From Orrella sp037026685 (lineage in GTDB: Bacteria > Pseudomonadota > Gammaproteobacteria > Burkholderiales > Burkholderiaceae_B), in contig NZ_JBANET010000019.1 of the NCBI RefSeq assembly GCF_037026685.1, forward strand, positions 1 through 64,000: a DNA stretch of 64,000 bases. The letters run 5' to 3'. The first letter of the stretch is position 1. Each line of letters begins with the position of its first letter. The notes beneath the pieces were generated by a model. That model saw only the letters and a program-made list of their open reading frames with translations. It was not told the origin of the DNA and searched no databases. Below, in pieces: positions 43,511-54,569 of this stretch. The position numbers and the translations under genes were made by a program.

Positions 43511-44641
43511 TCAATCGGGAAACACGAGCGGCACGCGGGGCGCCAGCGCGCAAAGCAATTCGTAGCCGATGGTGCCGGCGGACTCGGCGACCTCGTCGAC
43601 CGTGGGGCCGCCTTCGCCCCACAGCACCACCTGGGTGCCCACGCCGGCGGTGGGCACGGGCTCCAGGTCGACCACCAGCATGTCCATCGAGACCCTGCCC
43701 AGCACGCGGGTGCGCACCCCGCCGACCGTCACGGGCGTGCCGGTGCAGGCGTGGCGCGGATAGCCGTCGGCATAGCCGCATGCCACCACGCCGACCCGCA
43801 TGGGCCCGGACGCCGTGAACAGGCCGGCATAGCCGACCCGGTCGCCCGCCTGCAGCCGCTGCACGGCGATCAGGCGCGAGCGCAGCGTCATGGCTGGCTT
43901 GAGGTTATACACCGAAGCGGGCGTGCCGGCGAAAGGCGAAGCCCCGTACAGGCAGATGCCCGGACGGACCCAGTGCGATTGGCCGTCGGCGCGCGCGGCC
44001 ACCTGCGCAAAGCGCAGCAGCGCCGCCGAGTTGCACACGCTGACCGGCCCGCTCAGCCCGGCGGTGGTGCGCAGGAAAAGCTCGTGCTGCTCGGCGATGC
44101 CCTCGGGCCCGTCGGCAAAGGAGAAATGGGCCATCTTGCCGACCGTGCCCAGCACCCCCTGCTCGCGCAGCGCCCGGGCGCGGGCGTGCGCCTGCCGGTA
44201 ATGCATGGGCGAGAAGCCCAGGCGGTTCATGCCGGCATTGAGCTTGACATAGGCGTCCAGGCGCCGCCGCGGGCGCGCATGGCCGAGCATGGCCAGCTGT
44301 TCGTCGTGATGGATGCAACTGGTCAGGTGATAGCGGTCCAGCAGCTCGATGTCGGCCGGCTCGAAAATGCCTTCGAGCAGCAGGATGGGGCCGACCCAGC
44401 CCGCCTCGCGGCAGCGCACCGCTTCGTCCAGGTCCAGCATGGCCAGGCCTTGCGCGGCCGAAAAACCGCGCACCGCCGTGCGCACCCCATGCCCGTAGGC
44501 ATTGGCCTTGATCACGGCCCAGACGTTGGGCGGGGCCGGCGCGCCGGTCTGGGCGGCGGCCGCGGCCAGCAGGGCCTGCACGGCCTGCAGGTTGTGCGCG
44601 AGCGCGGCGGCGGAAATGGCGGCGGAAATGGGGCGTGGCAT
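43511..44641 (-). CDS. alr: Alanine racemase
   Basis: PLP enzyme interconverting L- and D-alanine for peptidoglycan. The 376-residue protein has VWAVIKANAYGHG with the PLP-binding Lys in the first 50 residues, and YVKLNAGMNRLGF and the C-terminal GYADGYPRHA and RVSMDMLVVD regions with the catalytic Tyr (VGYAG). Whether it is the biosynthetic Alr or a catabolic DadX cannot be decided, and no D-amino-acid dehydrogenase is adjacent. It diverges from hpnC. Confidence 0.94.
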   Translation of the reverse strand: MPRPISAAISAAALAHNLQAVQALLAAAAAQTGAPAPPNVWAVIKANAYGHGVRTAVRGFSAAQGLAMLDLDEAVRCREAGWVGPILLLEGIFEPADIELLDRYHLTSCIHHDEQLAMLGHARPRRRLDAYVKLNAGMNRLGFSPMHYRQAHARARALREQGVLGTVGKMAHFSFADGPEGIAEQHELFLRTTAGLSGPVSVCNSAALLRFAQVAARADGQSHWVRPGICLYGASPFAGTPASVYNLKPAMTLRSRLIAVQRLQAGDRVGYAGLFTASGPMRVGVVACGYADGYPRHACTGTPVTVGGVRTRVLGRVSMDMLVVDLEPVPTAGVGTQVVLWGEGGPTVDEVAESAGTIGYELLCALAPRVPLVFPD

Positions 44642-44797
44642 GGCAGCGGTCCTGGAGCCCGCTAGTCTACCCCAGCGCCCCGCAACCGCCCCGCCGGCGC
44701 ACGCGCAAGCGCGCCGCCGCGCCAGCGGCGCGCGGCGCGGCGCAGTGCTAATAAAATGGCCCTACTCCAGAACGAAGATTGCGGACTCTGCCAGCGC

Positions 44798-45634
44798 ATG
44801 GGCGTTAACCACTACGAAAATTTTCCGGTCGCCTCGCTGCTGCTGCCAGCCCGGCTGCGGCGCGCCGTCACCGATATTTATCGTTATGCGCGCAGCGCCG
44901 ACGACATCGCCGACGAGGGCAACGCCCATCCGCACACCCGCCTGGCCCAGCTGGCCGAATACCGCGCGGCGCTGCACCAGATCGGCCTGGAACCCACCCA
45001 CGGCCCGGCCTCGTACAGCGAGACGCTGGCGCCGGTGTTCGCGCCGCTGGCCGAGACCATCGCGCGCCACCAGCTGCCCATCGCCCCTTTCTACGACCTG
45101 CTCTCGGCCTTCGAGCAGGACGTGTCGGTGCACCGCTATGTCGATTACGACGGCCTGCTGGACTACTGCAGCCGCTCGGCCAATCCGGTCGGGCGCATCC
45201 TGCTGCACCTGTACGGACACACGGGCGAGCAGGACCTGCGCGAATCGGACGCCATCTGTACCGGGCTGCAGCTGGCCAACTTCTGGCAGGACGTGCGCCT
45301 GGACTGGCACAAGGGCCGCGTCTACATCCCGCAGCAGGAGCTGCAGCGCTTCGAACTGGACGAGAACGCCATCGCCCTGCAGCGCGTCGATCCGGCCTGG
45401 ACCGAAATGATGCGCCAGCAGACCCAGCGCACCCGGACGCTGCTACACTTCGGCGCGCCGCTGGCGCACCGCCTGCCGGGCCGCATCGGCCTGGAGCTGC
45501 GCCTGGTGATCCAGGGCGGGCTGCGTATCCTGGAACGCATCGACGCGGTCCGGGGCGATGTCTTTGTGCATCGCCCCGTGCTGCGCCCCCGCGACTGGAT
45601 CCTGATGCTGTGGCGCGCGCGGAAACAACCATGA
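44798..45634 (+). CDS. hpnC: Squalene synthase HpnC
   Basis: First enzyme of the bacterial HpnCDE route: it converts presqualene diphosphate to hydroxysqualene. The 278-residue all-helical protein has the Asp-rich motifs RSADDIADEG and LANFWQDVRLDW. The ATG at 44798 is chosen because family members begin VNHYENFPVASLLLP. An ATG at 44756 gives 14 extra residues but overlaps an AT-rich TAATAAAA that looks like a -10 element. Its stop overlaps the hpnD start (ATGA, 45631-45634). Confidence 0.9.
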   Translation: MGVNHYENFPVASLLLPARLRRAVTDIYRYARSADDIADEGNAHPHTRLAQLAEYRAALHQIGLEPTHGPASYSETLAPVFAPLAETIARHQLPIAPFYDLLSAFEQDVSVHRYVDYDGLLDYCSRSANPVGRILLHLYGHTGEQDLRESDAICTGLQLANFWQDVRLDWHKGRVYIPQQELQRFELDENAIALQRVDPAWTEMMRQQTQRTRTLLHFGAPLAHRLPGRIGLELRLVIQGGLRILERIDAVRGDVFVHRPVLRPRDWILMLWRARKQP

Positions 45635-46494
45635 CACCCGACGAATACTGCCAGGACAAGGCCGCGCGCAGCGGCTCGAGCTTCTACTACGCCTTTCTCT
45701 TCCTGCCGCCGCAGCGCCGGCGGGCCATCACGGCGCTTTATGCGTTCTGCCGCGAGGTCGACGACGTGGTGGACGAGGTGTCCGACCCCTCGGTGGCGCG
45801 CATCAAGCTCGCCTGGTGGCGCAAGCAGGTCCAGGACATGTATGCCGGCAAGCCCGAGCATCCGGTCGCGCTGGCCCTGGCGCCGCATCTGCAATCCTGC
45901 GGCATCACCGCCGAGCGCCTGCTGGCCGTCATCGACGGCATGGAGATGGACCTGGACCAGAGCCGCTACCTGGACTGGGCCGGGCTGCGCAAGTATTGCT
46001 GGCATGCCGCGGGCGTGGTGGGCGAGCTCTCGGCGGGCATCTTCGGCTACGAAGACCCGCAGACGCTGGTCTATGCCGAGCGCCTGGGGCTGGCCTTCCA
46101 GATGACCAACATCATCCGCGACGTGGGCGACGATGCGCGGCGCGGCCGCATCTACCTGCCCATCGAAGACCTGCAGCGCTTCGACGTCAAGGCGGCCGAC
46201 ATCCTGAACAGCCGCCACTCCGAGCGCTTCGAGGCGCTGATGCGCTTTCAGGCCGAACGCGCGCGCGACCTGTATCGCCAGGCCATGCGCCACCTGCCCG
46301 AGCGCGACCGGCGCGCCCAGCGGCCCGGCCTGATGATGGCCGCGATCTATCACGCGCTGCTCCAGGAGATCGAGCGCGAGAACTGGCAAGTGCTGGAGCA
46401 GCGCATCTCGCTGACTCCGCTGCGCAAGCTGATGCTGGCCTGGAGGGTCTGGGTGGGCGGCGGCCGCGGGCTGGTACGGCGGCTCTCGCAATGA
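45631..46494 (+). CDS. hpnD: Presqualene diphosphate synthase HpnD
   Basis: Condenses two farnesyl diphosphates to presqualene diphosphate. The 287-residue protein has the substrate-binding Asp motifs FCREVDDVVDEV and MTNIIRDVGDDARRGRIY, the latter a strong HpnD-type signature, with the helical prenyltransferase fold. ATG 45631 overlaps the hpnC stop and the stop overlaps the hpnE start at 46491, so hpnC, D and E are translationally coupled. Confidence 0.93.
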   Translation: MTPDEYCQDKAARSGSSFYYAFLFLPPQRRRAITALYAFCREVDDVVDEVSDPSVARIKLAWWRKQVQDMYAGKPEHPVALALAPHLQSCGITAERLLAVIDGMEMDLDQSRYLDWAGLRKYCWHAAGVVGELSAGIFGYEDPQTLVYAERLGLAFQMTNIIRDVGDDARRGRIYLPIEDLQRFDVKAADILNSRHSERFEALMRFQAERARDLYRQAMRHLPERDRRAQRPGLMMAAIYHALLQEIERENWQVLEQRISLTPLRKLMLAWRVWVGGGRGLVRRLSQ

Positions 46495-47807
46495 AGGTGG
46501 CCGTGGTGGGCGCCGGCTGGGCCGGCCTGGCGGCGGCGGTGGGCCTGCACGACGCGGGCTGCGCGGTCACGGTGTTCGATGCCGCGCATACGCCGGGCGG
46601 CCGGGCGCGGCGCATCGAGCACGACGGTTTTCCGCAAGGGCTGGACAACGGCCAGCACATCCTGCTGGGCGCCTACGACCAGACGCTGGCCTTGATCGAG
46701 CGGCTGCACGGCCACCTGGACGGCATGCTGCGCCTGCCCCTGCGCATCGAAAGCCTGGACGGACGCTTCCGGCTGCGCGTGCCCGCCCTGCCCGCGCCCC
46801 TGCACGGCGCGGCCGCCCTGGCGCTGGCCCGCGGCCTGGGCGCCGGCTCGCGGCTGGCGGCGCTGCGCATGGCCGCCCGCCTGCGCAGGCCCGGCTGGCA
46901 GTGCCCGCCTGGCTACACGGTCGCGGACCTGCTGGCGCGCCACGGCCAGACCCGCCGGCTGCGCGACAGACTCTGGGAGCCGCTGTGCCTGGCCGCGCTG
47001 AACACGCCGCCCTCGCAGGCCTGCGCCCGGCTCTTCGTGCGCGTGCTGCAGGACAGCCTGGCCGGCCAGCGGCAGGCCAGCGACATGCTGCTGCCTCGCA
47101 CCGACCTCTCCGCCCTGTGGCCCGATGCGGCCATCGAACTGGTGGACTGGCGCCCCGGCCATGCGGTGCGCCACCTGTCGCACGACAAGTCCGGCGTGCA
47201 GGTCGACGGCGAACGCTACGACGCGCTGGTGCTGGCCGTGCCGCCGGTCTCGGCCGGCCGCCTGCTCGCGCCCTTGCCGGCCGCGCCGGGCTCGCCACGG
47301 CTGCAGCACACCTTGAGCGCCTTCGCATACCAGCCCATCGTGACGGTCAGCTTCAGGCTGGCCGAACCGTGGCGCCTGCCCCATCCCATCATGATGCTGG
47401 AGGAAGATCCCCGGCACGGGCACATCGGCCAATGGGTGGTGGACCGCGGCGCCCTGGCCGGGGCCGCGCATGGAGAGCTGGCCGTGGTGGCCAGCGCCGC
47501 CTCGGCCGCGCTGCAGCAGGACCGCGAGGCGCTGGGCGATGCCGTGCTGGAACAGCTGCGCACCCAGCTTGCCCGCCGCCGCCGCGCCACGCCGCTGCCG
47601 CCGGTCGCGGCCCGGGCCATGGTGACCGAAAAGCGCGCCACCTTCTCGGCCGTGCCAGGCCTGCAGCGGCCGCGCGTGCAAAGCCCCTGGCGCCGGATCG
47701 TGCTGGCCGGCGACTGGACCGACACCGGCTACCCCGGCGTGCTCGAAGGGGCGGTACGCAGCGGCCGGCAGGCCTGCGCGGCGGTGCTCAAGCTGCGCGC
47801 GGCTTGA
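46491..47807 (+). CDS. hpnE: Hydroxysqualene dehydroxylase HpnE (FAD amine-oxidase family)
   Basis: Reduces hydroxysqualene to squalene. The 438-residue flavoprotein opens with the FAD-binding KVAVVGAGWAGLAAAVGL and the GGRARR motif and closes with the second FAD site VLAGDWTDTGYPGVLEGAVRSG. It resembles phytoene-desaturase-like oxidoreductases. The start at 46491 overlaps the hpnD stop by four bases. No squalene-hopene cyclase follows here, so the fate of squalene depends on genes outside this window. It converges with crcB with a 4-bp gap. Confidence 0.92.
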   Translation: MKVAVVGAGWAGLAAAVGLHDAGCAVTVFDAAHTPGGRARRIEHDGFPQGLDNGQHILLGAYDQTLALIERLHGHLDGMLRLPLRIESLDGRFRLRVPALPAPLHGAAALALARGLGAGSRLAALRMAARLRRPGWQCPPGYTVADLLARHGQTRRLRDRLWEPLCLAALNTPPSQACARLFVRVLQDSLAGQRQASDMLLPRTDLSALWPDAAIELVDWRPGHAVRHLSHDKSGVQVDGERYDALVLAVPPVSAGRLLAPLPAAPGSPRLQHTLSAFAYQPIVTVSFRLAEPWRLPHPIMMLEEDPRHGHIGQWVVDRGALAGAAHGELAVVASAASAALQQDREALGDAVLEQLRTQLARRRRATPLPPVAARAMVTEKRATFSAVPGLQRPRVQSPWRRIVLAGDWTDTGYPGVLEGAVRSGRQACAAVLKLRAA

Positions 47808-47811
47808 TCGC

Positions 47812-48198
47812 CTACAGGGCGCGCACCGTCAACAGGCCCAGGGCGGTCATCGCCAGCGAGCCGCCCAGGCTCAAGGCGACATAGGCCAGGGCCGTGCCCC
47901 AGCGCCCCTGCTCGACGAAGGCCACCGTCTCGGCCGAGAAGGTCGAGAAGGTCGTCAAGCCGCCCAGGAACCCGGTGACCGCCGCCAGCCGCACCCATGC
48001 CGGCCACTGCGGATGCGCGGCCACCAGCGCCAGCGCCACGCCGACCGCATACCCGCCGGCCAGGTTGGCCGCCAGCGTGCCCCAGGGGAAATGCCGGGCC
48101 GAGACGTTCAGCCACAGCCCCAGCAGCCAGCGCAGCCAGGCGCCGGCCGCCGCGCCCAGCCCGACGGCCAGGAAATGGATGGGACTGAGCGGGGACAT
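47812..48198 (-). CDS. crcB: Fluoride channel CrcB/FluC
   Basis: A 128-residue four-helix membrane protein that exports fluoride as a dimeric channel. TGFLGGLTTFSTFSAETV carries the Phe-box and central Na-site region of the family, and NLAGGYAVG the polar track. AAGGAG is six bases before the ATG at 48198, whereas the earlier ATG at 48204 would leave no spacing. I looked for a fluoride riboswitch in the 42 bases upstream and saw none. Confidence 0.93.
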   Translation of the reverse strand: MSPLSPIHFLAVGLGAAAGAWLRWLLGLWLNVSARHFPWGTLAANLAGGYAVGVALALVAAHPQWPAWVRLAAVTGFLGGLTTFSTFSAETVAFVEQGRWGTALAYVALSLGGSLAMTALGLLTVRAL

Positions 48199-48240
48199 GG
48201 CCATCTCCTTGTTGCTTACGGCGCGGGCACAGGCCCGGCG

Positions 48241-49023
48241 CTACTTGAGAAAGCGCCGGCGCATCAGCAGCGCCGTCAGCCACAGGGCGGCCAGGCCGGT
48301 GGCGGCCAGCTGCGCCAGCCGCCAGCCGGCCTGCTCGGGCACGCCGCCCAGCACCAGGGGGCGCACCAGTTCGATGGCCGCGGCCATGGGCAGGGCCTGC
48401 ATCACGGCCACCAGCGCCCGCGGCAGCGTCTCCACCGGGAAGAACACGCCGGACAGGAACACCGTGGGCGTGATGAACAGCGTGAAGTAGTACATGAAGA
48501 AATCGTAGCTGCGCGCCAGCGCGCTGACCGCCAGCCCCATGGCCGCGAAGGTGAAGCCGGCCACCGCCAGCACCGGCGGCACCCACAGCAGCGTGGGCGC
48601 GCGCGATATGTCCAGCGCCGCCACCACCAGCAGGATGGCCAGCCCGCTCTTGAGCGCCTTGGCCCCGGCCCACAGCACCTCGGCCCACACCACGTCGTCC
48701 AGCGAGACGGGCGTATTGAGCATGGCGTCCCAGGTGCGCTGGATCTGCAGGCGCGAGAACGCGCTGTAGGTGGCCTCGAAGGTGGCGCCGTACAGCGCGC
48801 CCATGCAGATCGAACCGGCCGACAGGAACAGGATGTAGGGCACCCCGCCTATGTCCGGGACCAGCGCGCCCAGGCCGTAGCCCAGGGCCAGCAGCACGAT
48901 CATGGGCTCGAGCACGTCGCCCATGATGGTCGTCCATGCGGTCTTGCGCCAGACCAGCAGGTTGCGGCGAAAGATCGCCAGGCTGCGCGAGCCGGGACGC
49001 GGGAAGCTGCGGTCCTGCGCCAT
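48241..49023 (-). CDS. nodJ: ABC-2 type permease, NodJ family
   Basis: A 260-residue six-helix ABC-2 permease of the NodJ group (SRSLAIFRRNLLVWRKTAWT, FEATYSAFSRLQIQRTWDAML). It pairs with the upstream NodI-type ATPase. NodIJ export lipochitooligosaccharide in rhizobia, but homologues are widespread in non-nodulating betaproteobacteria with unknown cargo, which is the case here. The ATG at 49023 overlaps the nodI stop by one base (TGATG form). The longer frame upstream is not used. Confidence 0.88.
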   Translation of the reverse strand: MAQDRSFPRPGSRSLAIFRRNLLVWRKTAWTTIMGDVLEPMIVLLALGYGLGALVPDIGGVPYILFLSAGSICMGALYGATFEATYSAFSRLQIQRTWDAMLNTPVSLDDVVWAEVLWAGAKALKSGLAILLVVAALDISRAPTLLWVPPVLAVAGFTFAAMGLAVSALARSYDFFMYYFTLFITPTVFLSGVFFPVETLPRALVAVMQALPMAAAIELVRPLVLGGVPEQAGWRLAQLAATGLAALWLTALLMRRRFLK

Positions 49024-49970
49024 CAGGTTTCCTCCCGCATGCCGCGGCCGGTCAGCCGCAGGAACAGGTCCTCGAGATTGGCCGGCCGGTGCAGGTAGCG
49101 CAGGCCGTCGCGCCCGCGCAGCGACGCCAGGATGGGTTCGGGCGCGTCGGTATAGCAAAAGGCCGTCTCGCCGCTGACCTCCAGCCGGCCGGGCAGTTGC
49201 CCGGCCTGGGCATCGAGCCAGTCCTGCAGGCCCTCGCCGTAGACCTCCAGCACCTGCGGCTCGACGTGCTCGGCGATCAGCGCGCGCGGCGTGCCCTGCG
49301 CGATCAGCCGGCCGTGGTCCAGCACGCCCAGGCGGTGGCACAGGCGCTCGGCCTCGTCCATGAAATGCGTGGTCAGCAGGATGGTCTTGCCGCGCGCCAG
49401 CAGCGCCTTCAGGCGCTCCCAGATCAGATGCCGCGCCTGCGGGTCCAGGCCGGTGGTCGGCTCGTCCATGATGATCAGGTCCGGATCGTTCACCAGGGCG
49501 CGCGCCAGCGTCAGGCGGCGCTTCATGCCACCCGAGAGCTCGGTGATGCGGGCATGGGCCTTGGGCGCCAGGGCCGCGAAATCGAGCAGTTCGGGAATGC
49601 GCTGGCGGATCTGCGCATCGCGCAGGCCGAAGTAGCGGCCGAACACCAGCAGGTTCTCGGCCACCGTGAAATCCGGATCGAGATTGTCCGACTGCGGCAC
49701 GATGCCGATGCGCGCCCGCGCCTGGCGCGCCTGCGCCGGCAGCGAAAAGCCCAGGATGTCCACGCGCCCGGCCTGCAGCGGCGACAGGCCGATCAAGGCG
49801 CGCAAGGTGGTGGTCTTGCCCGCGCCGTTGGGTCCGAGCAGGCCATAGCACTCGCCGCGCCCGATGGAAAAGGACAGGCCGTCGACCACGCTGCGCTGGC
49901 CATAGCGCTTGACCAGGCCTTCGGCCCTCAGGGCCGTGGCGGCCGGCGAAAAGGATGCGGAATCGGACAT
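49023..49970 (-). CDS. nodI: ABC transporter ATP-binding protein, NodI family
   Basis: A 315-residue ATPase with Walker A GLLGPNGAGKTTT, signature TELSGGMKRR, Walker B LIIMDEPTTGLD and H-loop LLTTHFMDEAERL, followed by the C-terminal domain of the NodI/CcmA-like DrrA-type ATPases. It drives the NodJ permease encoded immediately downstream. The export substrate is unknown, and drug or lipid-oligosaccharide export are the family possibilities. Confidence 0.9.
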   Translation of the reverse strand: MSDSASFSPAATALRAEGLVKRYGQRSVVDGLSFSIGRGECYGLLGPNGAGKTTTLRALIGLSPLQAGRVDILGFSLPAQARQARARIGIVPQSDNLDPDFTVAENLLVFGRYFGLRDAQIRQRIPELLDFAALAPKAHARITELSGGMKRRLTLARALVNDPDLIIMDEPTTGLDPQARHLIWERLKALLARGKTILLTTHFMDEAERLCHRLGVLDHGRLIAQGTPRALIAEHVEPQVLEVYGEGLQDWLDAQAGQLPGRLEVSGETAFCYTDAPEPILASLRGRDGLRYLHRPANLEDLFLRLTGRGMREET

Positions 49971-49984
49971 GCCGCGATTCTAGC

Positions 49985-50013
49985 GCCTGCCCGGCGGCGC
50001 GCGCCGGGCAGGC
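49985..50013. terminator. Strong hairpin downstream of thrC
   Basis: GCCTGCCCGGC (49985-49995) and GCCGGGCAGGC (50003-50013) form a perfect 11-bp stem with a 7-base loop in the 49-bp gap between the thrC stop and the nodI start. On the minus strand the sequence after the stem has no U-tract, so it may stabilise the thrC transcript end rather than act as a classical terminator. Confidence 0.4.
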
Positions 50014-50019
50014 CCGGGC

Positions 50020-51431
50020 TCAGGCGCCCAGCTGCGCCCGCTCGGCGATGTAGGCGCGCACCTGGGCGGCGTCGTTATCGAGCACGTCCACCTTCTGCTC
50101 GCGCGTAAGCAGGTCTTCCAGGCCCGGCGGCAAGGGGGCGGGCCTGCCCAGCGCCTCTTCGATGGTGTCGGAGAACTTGGCCGGCAGCGCCGTCTCGAGC
50201 ACCAGCATGGGCACGCCGGGCTCGACGAAGCCGCGCGCCACCTTCACGCCGTCGGCCGTATGCGGGTCGATCAGCATGCCGCACTGGTCCCAGACCGCGC
50301 GGATGGTGGCCACCCGGTCGGCATGCGAGCTGGCGCCCGCGGCAAAGCCGTAGCGCTGGGCAAAATGCGGCAGGTGCGCCGACAGGTCGAACTGCCCCTG
50401 CCCGGCCAGGGATTTCCACAGCGCATCGACCTGCTGCCCGTCGCGCGAGAGCAGGTCGTAGACGAAGCGCTCGAAATTCGAGGCGCGCGAGATGTCCATG
50501 GACGGGCTGGAGGTCGCGTAGGTCTGCGCGGCCGGGCGCGGCCGGTAGATGCCGGTGCGGAAGAACTCCTCCAGCACGTTGTTCTCGTTGGTGGCCAGCA
50601 CCAGCCGGCGCACCGGCAGTCCCATCTGGCGCGCGATGTGGCCCGACAGGATGTTGCCGAAGTTGCCCGAAGGCACGGCGAAGGACACCTGCTGGCCGGG
50701 CGCGGTGGTGGCGCGCAGCCAGCCGTGGAAGTAGTAGACGACCTGGGCCGCGATGCGCGCCCAGTTGATCGAATTGACCGCGCCCAGGCGGTAGCGGCTC
50801 TTGAAGTCCAGGTCGCCGGCCAGCGCCTTGACGATGTCCTGGCAATCGTCGAAGACCCCGCGCACGGCGATGTTGTGGATGTTGGCGTCCTGCAGCGAAT
50901 ACATCTGCGCGCGCTGGAAGGCGCTCATGCGGCCATGCGGCGAGAGCATGAAGACCTGCACGCCGCGCTTGCCGCGCAGCGCGTATTCGGCGGCCGAGCC
51001 GGTGTCGCCGGAGGTCGCGCCCAGGATGTTCAGCGTGGTGCCGCGCCGGGTGAGCACGTATTCGAACACCTGCCCGAGGAACTGCATGGCGATGTCCTTG
51101 AAGGCCAGCGTCGGCCCCTCGGACAGGCCCAGCAGCGACATGCCGTCGTGCAGCGGGCGCAAGGGCACGATGTCCTCGCTGCCGAAGACATCGGTACGGT
51201 AGGCCGCATGCGTCAAGGCGCGCAGGTCCTCGCCGGGGATGTCGGTGATGAACAGCGACAGCACGCGATGCGCCAGCTCGGGATACGGCAGGCCGCGCCA
51301 GGATTCCAGGGTCTGGGCCGAGACCTGCGGGATCTGTTCGGGAACGGCCAGCCCGCCATCGGGCGCCAGGCCTTCGAGCAGGATGTCGCAAAAGGGCTGC
51401 GGCGCCATCCGGCCGCGGGTCGAGACGTATT

Positions 51432-51435
<4 letters not shown>
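50020..51435 (-). CDS. thrC: Threonine synthase
   Basis: PLP enzyme converting O-phosphohomoserine to threonine. The 471-residue protein has the family opening KYVSTRGR (substrate-phosphate contact), GLSEGPTLAFKDIAMQFLG with the PLP Lys, and NILGATSGDTGSAAEYAL and VPSGNFGNILSG for cofactor and phosphate binding. The ATG at 51435 overlaps the hom stop (ATGA). With alaC and hom it forms a translationally coupled threonine-branch operon. Confidence 0.95.
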
Positions 51436-52735
<1,300 letters not shown>

Positions 52736-52739
<4 letters not shown>

Positions 52740-53941
52740 TTACGCTCCCCGCTCATATTCAACAAACCGTCCTTGCGGAACATTTCCTTGATGCCGCGCA
52801 CCGCCTGGCGGGTGCGCTGCTCGTTCTCGATCAGCGCGAAACGCACGTAGTCGTCGCCATACTCGCCGAACCCGACCCCGGGCGAGACCGCCACCTTGGC
52901 CTCGGCCAGCAGGCGCTTGGCGAACTCCAGCGAACCCTGCGCGCGATAGGGCTCGGGAATGCGCGCCCAGATGTACATCGAGGCGCGCGGCACCTCGACC
53001 ATCCAGCCGGCCTCGTGCAGGCCGCGCGCCAGCACGTCGCGCCGGCTGCGGTACATCTGCACCACCTCGTCCACGCAGTCCTGCGGCCCTTCCAGGGCGG
53101 CGATGGAGGCGACCTGGATGGGCGTGAAGGTGCCGTAGTCGTGATAGCTCTTGATGCGCGCCAGCGCGCCCACCAGCTCGCGGTTGCCCACCATGAAGCC
53201 GATGCGCCAGCCGGCCATGTTGTAGCTCTTGCTCAGGGTGAAGAACTCGACCGCCACGTCCCGCGCGCCGGGCACCTGCATGATCGAGGGCGCGCGGTAG
53301 CCGTCGAAGCAGATGTCGGCATAGGCCAGGTCGTGCACCACCAGGATGTCGTGCTCGCGCGCCAGCGCCACCACGCGCTCGAAGAAGGGCAGCTCGACGC
53401 ACTGGGCGGTGGGGTTGCTGGGAAAGCCCAGGATCATCATCTTGGGCTTGGGGATGGACTCGCGCACCGCGCGCTCGAGCTCCTCGAAGAAGTCCACGCC
53501 CGGCGTCATGCGCACCGAACGGATGTTGGCCCCGGCGATGACCGCGCCGTAGATGTGGATGGGATAGCTGGGGTTGGGCACCAGCACCGTGTCGCCCTGG
53601 TCCAGCGTGGCCAGCATCAGGTGTGCCAGGCCCTCCTTCGAGCCGATGGTGACGATGGCCTCGGAATCGGGATCGAGCCCGACCCCGTAGCGCCGCTCGT
53701 ACCAGCCGCAGATGGCGCGGCGCAGGCGCGGGATGCCCTTGGAGACCGAATAGCCGTGGGTGTCGGGCCGGCTGGCGGCCTCGACCAGCTTTTGCACGAT
53801 GTGCGCGGGAGTGGGGCCGTCCGGATTGCCCATGGACATGTCGATGATGTCCTCGCCGCGCCGGCGCGCCGCCATCTTGAGCTCGCCGGTGATATTAAAG
53901 ACATAGGGCGGCAGGCGCTCGATGCGGGAGAACTTCCTCAT
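52736..53941 (-). CDS. alaC: Alanine transaminase AlaC-like aminotransferase
   Basis: A 401-residue class I PLP aminotransferase of the AlaC/YfdZ type, which makes alanine from pyruvate and glutamate. SMGNPDGPTPAHIVQKL, the NPTAQ motif, HDLAYADICFDGYRAPS and TLSKSYNMAGWRIGF (PLP Lys) are visible. AAGGA stands nine bases before the ATG at 53941. An in-frame ATG at 53980 is less likely. It is the first gene of the alaC-hom-thrC run. Position alone links it to aspartate-family metabolism, and substrate preference is not proven. Confidence 0.9.
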
Positions 53942-53992
53942 GGGAAAATCCTTCGAAGGCGAAGGCGGCTGGCGCCGCAAGGAAAACCCAAT

Positions 53993-54021
53993 AATCTAGC
54001 GCAAGCGGACCGGGGCGGCAA
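53993..54021 (-). promoter_or_regulatory. Candidate sigma-70 promoter for alaC-hom-thrC
   Basis: On the minus strand TTGCCG (54016-54021) and TAGATT (53993-53998) are separated by exactly 17 bp, matching the -35/-10 consensus in 4/6 and 4/6 positions. The predicted start of transcription would lie about 40-50 bases before the alaC ATG. Confidence 0.45.
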
Positions 54022-54113
54022 ATCGGCGCCTGCGGGTTTGCCGCGATGCGACATGACGCGCCGGCGCCGGACGAGTGCGCTATGATCGATCACATCCAGT
54101 CGGAGCATTTTTA

Positions 54114-54569
54114 TTGAAGCTGCATAACGACACGACTTCGGCGCTCAATACCGTTACCGCCTATGGCAACGGCTACATCGAGGTCAACCGGGTGTCCCAC
54201 ACCCACGCCATCGCGTTCGGCCCGCAGGGCGCCATCGACCCTTGGCCGGTCGCCAGCGCCGCCGACATCACCACCACCCTGCTGCGCCAGGCCGCGGGCA
54301 TCCCCGAACCGTCCCTCGATCCGCTGGCTTTCCTGGACGCGCCGGAGGCCGCAGCGCCCCGGCTGCCGCCCGACGCCCCCGAGGTGCTGCTGGTGGGGAC
54401 GGGCTCGCGCCAGGTGTTCCTGGCCCACGCCGTGCTGCAGCCGCTGCTCTCGGCCGGCCTGGGCATCGAAACCATGGATACGCAGGCTGCCGCCCGCACC
54501 TACAACATCCTGATGGCCGAGGGCCGGCGCGTGCGCACGGCCCTCATCCCCGAAGAGACACAACCATGA
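54114..54569 (+). CDS. Mth938/Xcc1710-like (DUF498) protein
   Basis: A 151-residue single-domain protein of the Mth938-like family, whose mitochondrial relative NDUFAF3 is a complex I assembly factor. The bacterial function is unknown. NTVTAYGNGYIEVN at the N-terminus and APEVLLVGTGSRQVFL with ETMDTQAAARTYNILMAEGR are the conserved blocks. The TTG at 54114 is chosen: GGAG is nine bases upstream and it gives the conserved length. A -10-like TATGAT is at 54081-54086. The stop overlaps the ATG of the peroxiredoxin gene. Confidence 0.87.
   Translation: MKLHNDTTSALNTVTAYGNGYIEVNRVSHTHAIAFGPQGAIDPWPVASAADITTTLLRQAAGIPEPSLDPLAFLDAPEAAAPRLPPDAPEVLLVGTGSRQVFLAHAVLQPLLSAGLGIETMDTQAAARTYNILMAEGRRVRTALIPEETQP

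Noticed and set aside
48199..48240. Fluoride riboswitch before crcB
   Set aside because: The 42-base spacer lacks the crcB-motif sequence and structure; only a ribosome site was found.
48241..49970. nodIJ as evidence of nodulation
   Set aside because: No nodABC genes are present and NodIJ homologues are common in betaproteobacteria that do not nodulate.
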